Shown here: in pieces, positions 58,341 through 64,000 of the stretch
Layout of the letters: each line of letters begins with the position of its first letter
Position numbering within the stretch: position 1 is the first letter of the stretch
From: Vacuolonema iberomarrocanum LEGE 07170
Lineage (GTDB): Bacteria; Cyanobacteriota; Cyanobacteriia; Elainellales; Elainellaceae
Length of the DNA: 64,000 nt
Direction of reading: 5' to 3'
Assembly (NCBI GenBank): GCA_015207365.1
Contig: JADEXA010000034.1
Span: 1-64,000 of the forward strand
The notes under the pieces: model-generated
What the model saw: only the letters and a program-made list of their open reading frames with translations
What the model was told of the DNA's origin: nothing
Databases searched by the model: none
Position numbers and translations under genes: made by a program

Positions 58341-60740
58341 CTACTCTTCCGCGTCCTCGTCGGTTTCGTTATCGGTGTCTTCGTCAATGACGGGCTCGAA
58401 ATCATCCTCGTCATCATCGGTAGCTTCGCTACCGCCGCCGACCGCTAGCAAGTCGATTTGCTGGCGATAGTAATCGACGCTCTTCACCTGAACTTCGACG
58501 CGATCGCCCAGGCGGAACTGTTGTCGATTCTTGCGGCCAACCAGCTTTTGCTGACGGGAACGGAACTCGTACCAGTCATCTTTCAGCGAGCTGACATGCA
58601 CTAGTCCTTCCACCAGGAGTTCTTCGATCTCAACGAAGAAGCCATAGGACTGCACTCCTGTGATGATGCCATGGAAGGTTTCGCCCGTACGTTCCTGCAT
58701 ATATTCGGCTTTTTTCAGCCCTTCCAGGTCATCCTCAGCTTCTTGGGCCAGACGTTCTTGCTCCGTGAGGGGAGTCACCAGGCTATCGAACTGTTCGGTC
58801 AACTCTTCGTGCAGGTCGGGTGGCAACACCGTCCAACTGATGGCGTCATGGCACGAGCTGCTGTGTAGATTCACCTTTTCCTTCGAGCGGGTGGTCTTGC
58901 GGTTGCGTCCATGCTCGAACACCGTGTGCAGCAGGCGATGGATGAGCAAATCGGGATATCGCCGCAAGGGAGAGGTGAAATGGGTGTAGGCATTTTCCAG
59001 CGCCAGCCCAAAGTGGGTTCCTGGTGTGTTGCTATACACCGCAGGCTTTAGGGTTTCCAGCAGCAGATAGGTCAGCACCCGTTCAGATTCTGATTCGGCG
59101 AAGCGGCGGGTCAAGTTCTGGTAGTCACGGGGATGAACCTCATCCTCGGCTTCGGAGGCATAGTCGATGCCCATGTTGGCGACCAACTTCACCAACTCTT
59201 GCACATCCTCGGGGTCGGGAGTGCGGTGTTGGCGATAGATGGCGGGAATCTGAAGCGCTTTGAGATGATCGGCAATCAGTTGGTTGGCCAGCAACATCAG
59301 TTCGGTGACGATGCTGCGGGCGGGCAGCACAGAGGAAACCACCATGGCTCCCAGTTCCCCTTCATCGTCATACTGGAAACGATTGGAGATGAATTTGCCC
59401 AGCTCAGGGTTGTGCTCTTCAGGAAAGATACTTTCGGGCAGGTTCAAATCAAAGGCTCCCCGTTGCTGGCGTTGCTGGCTCACAGCCTGGCTAATGTCAT
59501 ACAACTGATCGACCAGGTCAAATACGGGTTCCAGGTGTTTTAACTCCTCCAAAGAGGGCAATGGGTAGGGGGAGTCGGTGGGAACTTCGGGATGGTCGCG
59601 TTTGATGATGGCCTGTGCTTGCTGGTAGCCAAGGGCATGGTTCACCTGGATAACGCTGGGCTGAATTTCATATTCCTGTACTTCCGCATCCGCGTTGAGG
59701 GTGACCAATATAGACATAGCCAGCCGATCTTCCCCCGGCAAGAGCGAGCAGATTTTGTGCAACTGCTCTGGCATCATGGGGATGACGACTTCGCCCAGGA
59801 AGATGGAAGTGCCCCGCTTCTGAGCCTCCTGGTCGATGGGCGATCGCGGCGTCACGTAGTACGATACATCGGCAATATGGATGCCGAGCCGCCACAGCCC
59901 CCCCTTCAACTCCTCTAGGCTGACAGCATCGTCGATGGCTGGACTGTGAGGATGGTCGGGGCCGTCGATGGTGATGGTGGGTACATCCCGCAGATCCAGC
60001 CGTTTCTTTAGATCGGTCTTGCGGAGCTTGGTCGGTAGTTCTTTCGCCGCAGCAATGACCTCATCCGAGAAATGGCGAGGCAAGTCATGCTTGCAGCAAA
60101 CGATATTGATATCCGAGGCTTCCTGAGCATTTAACCCCAATACCTGGGCGACCCGACCGACGGGCAAATGCTGCCCTAGCGGATAGCGAACAATTTCGAC
60201 ATGCACCAACTGCTCGACCGCGTCATCCAAAGGAGGATCATCGCTAGGCAACAAATCCAACTCAAACAAGAGGCGATCGTCTAGGGGAACGGCACGGTAT
60301 GCCTTATTCTCCAAGTGCTTCACCCGCGCCAGCACCGAGCTATTGCTGCGTTCCAGAATGAGTCGTACTTCGCCTTCAGGACTGCGCCGCCGACTGCCTT
60401 CCTTGGTCACGCGCACAAGGACGCGATCGCCATTCCATGCTGTATTCAATTGGCTCTCTCGGACATAGATATCTTCAGCGCCTTCCTCATCCTGGATGGC
60501 AAAGCAAAAGCCCTTGCTCGAACAGCGCAGTTTGCCTTCAACCACGTCATCCTCGGAGACCCGCTTATACTTGCCACGCTCTTTGACCAGCAACCCAATC
60601 CGTTCTAGGGCATCTAGCGCGATGTGTAGACGACGGATACTATCCTCGTCCTCACACTCCAGCTTCTTTTCGAGAACCTTGGGGGCAACTAACTTGTCGT
60701 CCTGAAAGTTGGAAAAAAGTGACGCAATTGAAAATTTCAT
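58341..60740 (-). CDS. RNase II/R family 3'-5' exoribonuclease
   Basis: A 799-residue exoribonuclease. The N-terminus (LLVKERGKYKRVSEDDVVEG) holds winged-helix and cold-shock parts. The RNB catalytic domain at about 250-590 starts TITIDGPDHPHSPAIDDAVS and contains GIHIADVSYYV and ALENAYTHFTSPLRRYPDL. A C-terminal S1 domain (GETFHGIITGVQSYGFFVEI) is followed by a very acidic tail (TDDDEDDFEPVIDEDTDNE). It degrades RNA processively. Of the four Asp of the RNB metal site, three are seen; the second is Ala by my reading. Confidence 0.92.
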   Translation of the reverse strand: MKFSIASLFSNFQDDKLVAPKVLEKKLECEDEDSIRRLHIALDALERIGLLVKERGKYKRVSEDDVVEGKLRCSSKGFCFAIQDEEGAEDIYVRESQLNTAWNGDRVLVRVTKEGSRRRSPEGEVRLILERSNSSVLARVKHLENKAYRAVPLDDRLLFELDLLPSDDPPLDDAVEQLVHVEIVRYPLGQHLPVGRVAQVLGLNAQEASDINIVCCKHDLPRHFSDEVIAAAKELPTKLRKTDLKKRLDLRDVPTITIDGPDHPHSPAIDDAVSLEELKGGLWRLGIHIADVSYYVTPRSPIDQEAQKRGTSIFLGEVVIPMMPEQLHKICSLLPGEDRLAMSILVTLNADAEVQEYEIQPSVIQVNHALGYQQAQAIIKRDHPEVPTDSPYPLPSLEELKHLEPVFDLVDQLYDISQAVSQQRQQRGAFDLNLPESIFPEEHNPELGKFISNRFQYDDEGELGAMVVSSVLPARSIVTELMLLANQLIADHLKALQIPAIYRQHRTPDPEDVQELVKLVANMGIDYASEAEDEVHPRDYQNLTRRFAESESERVLTYLLLETLKPAVYSNTPGTHFGLALENAYTHFTSPLRRYPDLLIHRLLHTVFEHGRNRKTTRSKEKVNLHSSSCHDAISWTVLPPDLHEELTEQFDSLVTPLTEQERLAQEAEDDLEGLKKAEYMQERTGETFHGIITGVQSYGFFVEIEELLVEGLVHVSSLKDDWYEFRSRQQKLVGRKNRQQFRLGDRVEVQVKSVDYYRQQIDLLAVGGGSEATDDDEDDFEPVIDEDTDNETDEDAEE

Positions 60741-62058
60741 GTAGCGATTAAACCTCGTTGTGCGGAATTAGCCGCGACCTCAATTCAGATGGATATGCAG
60801 CATGCTAAGCCCATGGGACGAAGACCGATATGCCGCATTTAGTGCTTCCTGATCACAAACGAAACTCGGTGCTTGAACCCAAGTCCAAACGTTCCGGAGG
60901 ATGACGAAGACGGTGTGCACCTGGCAATCTGCAAAAGCCCTGGCACTGGTACGGGACTGCAATCGAAACCACATTTCCAGCGAATTAGCTCCTGAGGGTC
61001 GAGCCAGGCCATGTGCCGCTCACTGCTTGTCCAGATTGCTCGTCATCGCTACGGCCAGTATAGAGGGTTGAACCCAAACGATCCGAGCGAATTCACTGCG
61101 ACGGTCTAACTGGGATGCAGCAAATTTAGGTCGACAGCCATGAGTACTGATGACTTCTGGCTGGGGGATATCGGGAAAATCGGAACGTTTTCCCAATACA
61201 TCCACCGTATTTATACTTTCCTATTTCGACTCAAAATGTCAAATTTCTTTGCCATTTTATTGATCCGATGTTGAAGCATCTCAATAGCAGTTTTGTGTTG
61301 CCGATGCGTGCACTCTGCACCATTGTATTGAAATGTTCCTGAATGGAAAGAGGTTTGTCTGTCTTCTCACTGCAAAATACCTGTTACAAAATAATAAGGA
61401 GCGATGGGTGTACTCGGCATACAGCTTGACCTTGACAACTGCATCGAAGACACATCCTCGCTCTAAAGTTAGATGGAGTGAAGCTGTTGAGTCGGTTGCC
61501 TGAATTTTTCGTCGATCATTTTAGCAATGCATCCTTTGTAGAACTCAAGATATTACGCGATCGCCGACGCCGCCTATTAAAAACAGCGGCTGTTTACCGA
61601 TTACGCTAATGGGCGGGTCTGAATCCCTGTTTGAACACGCCAGCAATTCACCCCTGAGTACAGGACAAACAGATTTGTGGATAAGCGATTGCTCCTCGCC
61701 AAATATCAGAAAAACCCCTGAGGGGATAGGCCCACTCAATTCGCTACAAAAGAAGAGCTGCCGACAAGCGGCGGACGAAGAACATCTATCCGACCTCCGC
61801 AGTCAACAACCTCGAATCCACCTGTTGACTGCGAAGGACTTCCTCATCAACCGCGAACTAAGAGATGAGTGTTGTCCTACCTGACATTTGGATAGCTGCC
61901 GCTGTTGCTCATTGTCATACGTTTACTATCTACCAGCGTTTCACCCCACGAGCTGGGGCTGGTTCTACATGTGGATCCTTTGTTAGATCTGCGCTTTCTT
62001 GTGCGGCTCAGGGCTGTAATACCCAAACCAACGATTCTGTCTGCTAGGAGATATGTGA
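60741..62058. other. 1.3-kb region without a recognisable gene
   Basis: No frame here looks like a protein by composition. I looked for tRNA, tmRNA and RNase P RNA patterns and saw none. One 16-bp piece (CTGAGTACAGGACAAA, 61654-61669) equals the end of the element at 39411. Small hairpins (AAACAGC/GCTGTTT near 61583) are present. Confidence 0.45.
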
Positions 62059-63936
62059 ATGCAACGGACCCATGCGTCGACCTCAACCCTTGATTTTGTC
62101 GATAGCGCTCTGCCACTGTCAACGGATGGAATGACGCCAGAGGTTGGGAAGACAGGCGATCGCCTCCAACTAGGCACCACGACCCCAGGGTTGATGTCGA
62201 CCAACCGCATCAATGGAACCGCTGAGCGCGATCGCATTATTGGCGATGACAATGCCAACCAAATTTTTGCGCGCAATGGCAACGACCTGGTACGGGCGCG
62301 AGGTGGGCGCGACACTGTCAATGGTGGCGGTGGCGGCGATCGGCTCTATGGCGACGGCGGGCGCGATCGCCTCAGTGGGGTAGGCGGCAACGACAAACTC
62401 TTTGGCGGCCAAGATCAGGACACGCTGATCGGCGGGGCGGGGCGCGATCGCCTAGTGGGCAATGGGGGTAACGATGTCCTGACGGGTAGCGCAGGGAATG
62501 ACAACGCCCTGGGTGGCAGCGGGAACGACCGCTTGCGGGGCGGCGGTGGCCGCGATCGCCTCAATGGTGGTGGAGGTAACGACACGTTAGTGGGCGGCGG
62601 TGGCCGCGATGCTCTAGTAAGTGGAGCTGGAAAAGATGTGATGCGGGGCGGCAGCGATCGCGACGGCTTTACCCTATCTTTGGCGCAAGCCAGCACCAAT
62701 GTAAATCGTGCCGACACCGTCGCTGATTTTGTGATTGGCGAGGATGTGATGCAGCTCCAGGGCGTTTCGCAGTTCGCGCAACTGAACCTGATTCAAGATG
62801 GCAGCGATACCCTGGTGCAGCATCAGGCAAGTGGGAAGTACCTAGCCCGTTTGACAGGCATTGTCGCCAACCAACTGGAAGCACGGGACTTTGGATTACC
62901 CTTCACCCCATCACCGGGAACCCTGAGCTTTAGCTCCGATTCCTATGTGGTGAATGAAGCCGCTGGCACCGTGACCATTACCGTTAGGCGGACTGATGGC
63001 AGCGATGGTGTGGTGCGTGTCAACTATGCCACCCAGGACGGAACTGCAACCTCCGGGGACTATACCCCTGCATCGGGCACGCTGACCTTTGGCGATCGCG
63101 AAACCCAAAAAACGTTCACAATTGCCATTGCGGATGATTCAGTAGAAGAAGACAACGAGACCGTTCAACTCCGCCTCTCCTCTCCCACGGATGGTGCTGA
63201 TCTGGGGCAGGCGGCAGCAACCCTGACGATTCGGGATGATGATGGAGATGGCGTCTTCCCGCCCACCGTTGATATCCAGAGCAATCCGGTGACGAAGTTT
63301 GGCCCATCAACAGCAGAAGCGGCGATCGCGGATCTCGATGGGCCGTCTATCACCATTGGTACGCAAACCCTTTACATCGGCACCTGGCAGCGCAGCAGCA
63401 ATAACCAGGACCCGATTATCGCCAGCTTTGATAGCGCTAACCCTGAGAACAACTGGATCCGCACGGACTATGAACAGACCGGAGCCGATGGACGGGGCTA
63501 TGGGCTGTTCTGGGATGGCACGTCACTCTATGGAGTGTTTAGTGTGGATGGCACCCAGGGGAGCTCCAATGAAGATTTCCGGGATGCGGCTCGCGATGCG
63601 ACGCAGGGATGGCTGCGAAGCTATGGTCGCGGCGGCGGTGCCAAGATTGGCGTTGTTGCCCGCATTGACCCCCTCACGGGTGACATGCAAGAAGCGGCGC
63701 ACTTCTCTGCCCTACTCTCCAGTGGCAATAGTAACTCCCTAGTTATCAAAGATATGACGACCAACAGCAGTGGCAATCTAGTGATTCGTGCCGACTCCTG
63801 GTTTTCGCCCCGCAACCCCGACGGGTCTGCTATGACTCAGGTGGGTTCTGGTGGCTCTCCCCACGACTACACGATTGAAGTGCAATCAGATCTGCGCAGG
63901 GTGGTGAGCACGTCAGCGGTGGGCTGGGTGTCCTAG
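62059..63936 (+). CDS. Secreted RTX-repeat and Calx-beta protein
   Basis: A 625-residue protein probably exported by a type I system. Residues about 70-215 hold roughly a dozen glycine/aspartate RTX nonapeptides (GNGGNDVLTG, GGGGNDTLVG), which fold as calcium-binding beta rolls. About 280-395 is a Calx-beta domain (FSSDSYVVNEAAGTVTITV). The C-terminal 220 residues are an unrecognised beta-rich domain (TLYIGTWQRSSNNQDPI). HIP1 octamers lie within the repeat codons for Arg-Asp-Arg. There is no N-terminal signal peptide. AGGAG precedes the ATG. Confidence 0.85.
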   Translation: MQRTHASTSTLDFVDSALPLSTDGMTPEVGKTGDRLQLGTTTPGLMSTNRINGTAERDRIIGDDNANQIFARNGNDLVRARGGRDTVNGGGGGDRLYGDGGRDRLSGVGGNDKLFGGQDQDTLIGGAGRDRLVGNGGNDVLTGSAGNDNALGGSGNDRLRGGGGRDRLNGGGGNDTLVGGGGRDALVSGAGKDVMRGGSDRDGFTLSLAQASTNVNRADTVADFVIGEDVMQLQGVSQFAQLNLIQDGSDTLVQHQASGKYLARLTGIVANQLEARDFGLPFTPSPGTLSFSSDSYVVNEAAGTVTITVRRTDGSDGVVRVNYATQDGTATSGDYTPASGTLTFGDRETQKTFTIAIADDSVEEDNETVQLRLSSPTDGADLGQAAATLTIRDDDGDGVFPPTVDIQSNPVTKFGPSTAEAAIADLDGPSITIGTQTLYIGTWQRSSNNQDPIIASFDSANPENNWIRTDYEQTGADGRGYGLFWDGTSLYGVFSVDGTQGSSNEDFRDAARDATQGWLRSYGRGGGAKIGVVARIDPLTGDMQEAAHFSALLSSGNSNSLVIKDMTTNSSGNLVIRADSWFSPRNPDGSAMTQVGSGGSPHDYTIEVQSDLRRVVSTSAVGWVS

Positions 63937-64000
63937 GCGATCGCCCCGCAGAATCTGGGAACACCCATCAGGGTGATTGCGCTTCTGCAAGACGAAGGGC

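Noticed and set aside
61609..61884. 91-codon frame in the empty 1.3-kb region
   Set aside because: No ribosome-binding site, and it contains the element-end sequence; the translation resembles no protein I know.
1..64000. CRISPR array, prophage, rRNA or tRNA genes
   Set aside because: I searched by eye for regular spacer-repeat arrays, structural phage genes and conserved RNA motifs and found none. The dispersed palindromes are not evenly spaced and so are not a CRISPR.

Overview
The window is chromosomal DNA from a cyanobacterium of moderate GC content. The octamer GCGATCGC (HIP1) recurs throughout, inside and between genes. The gene set is cyanobacterial: a clpR-clpP3 pair, ycf46 and ycf35 homologues, a Calvin-cycle type gap2, a deoC-recO neighbourhood, the secE-nusG-rplKAJL cluster, a chloroplast-type RNase II/R and a geranylgeranyl-reductase family oxidoreductase. 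A filamentous Leptolyngbya-like organism would fit, but I cannot fix the genus by eye.

Layout. 1-12.7 kb: a DMT transporter cut by the left edge, a VWA protein, clpR-clpP3, a J-domain protein, a FAD-linked oxidase, a cobalamin-binding-like protein, an alpha/beta hydrolase, an FHA protein, a DprA/LOG-like protein, a MAPEG protein and YajQ. 13.0-15.4 kb: five overlapping minus-strand genes for envelope proteins behind a LexA-like box, the best candidate here for an undescribed system. 15.6-24.8 kb: an orphan sugar ABC permease, an AT-rich membrane-protein gene without HIP1, a propeller-transglutaminase protein, a lipoprotein, an RHH/zinc-finger protein, Ycf46, Ycf35, an IMPase-family phosphatase and a Crp-type regulator. 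25-33 kb: an M61 peptidase, a TolC-like protein, then secE-nusG-rplK-rplA-L10 leader-rplJ-rplL on the minus strand. 33-46 kb: a glycosyltransferase, MFS-recO-deoC, an HD phosphohydrolase, a membrane glycosyltransferase, a VOC protein, YbaB, and murC-murB. 46-56.4 kb: nadD, gap2, a GGR-family oxidoreductase, argG, a Tat-exported RidA, a YbjN-like protein and a bifunctional proline dehydrogenase/P5C dehydrogenase. 56.5-58 kb: a toxin-antitoxin patch with vapBC between two almost identical copies of another antitoxin gene. 58.3-64 kb: RNase II/R, 1.3 kb without a recognisable gene, and a secreted RTX/Calx-beta protein.

Intergenic spaces carry several families of palindromic repeats. Family A (three copies) has a conserved AAATCYGGTTGAAG-like edge and long perfect stems whose sequence differs between copies. 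Family B (two copies) has a GC-rich core. Family C (two copies) is 93-97 bp with TATAGYG-type inverted ends, like IS630/Tc1-mariner MITEs. A further element has CAGGACAAAA inverted ends. Together with many perfect-stem terminators they account for much of the non-coding sequence.

Functionally the window mixes housekeeping (translation, peptidoglycan synthesis, Clp proteolysis, RNA decay, central carbon, arginine and NAD synthesis) with accessory material (the LexA-box cassette, the TA patch, the AT-rich gene, the RTX protein). All functions are assigned by reading motifs; no database search was done.
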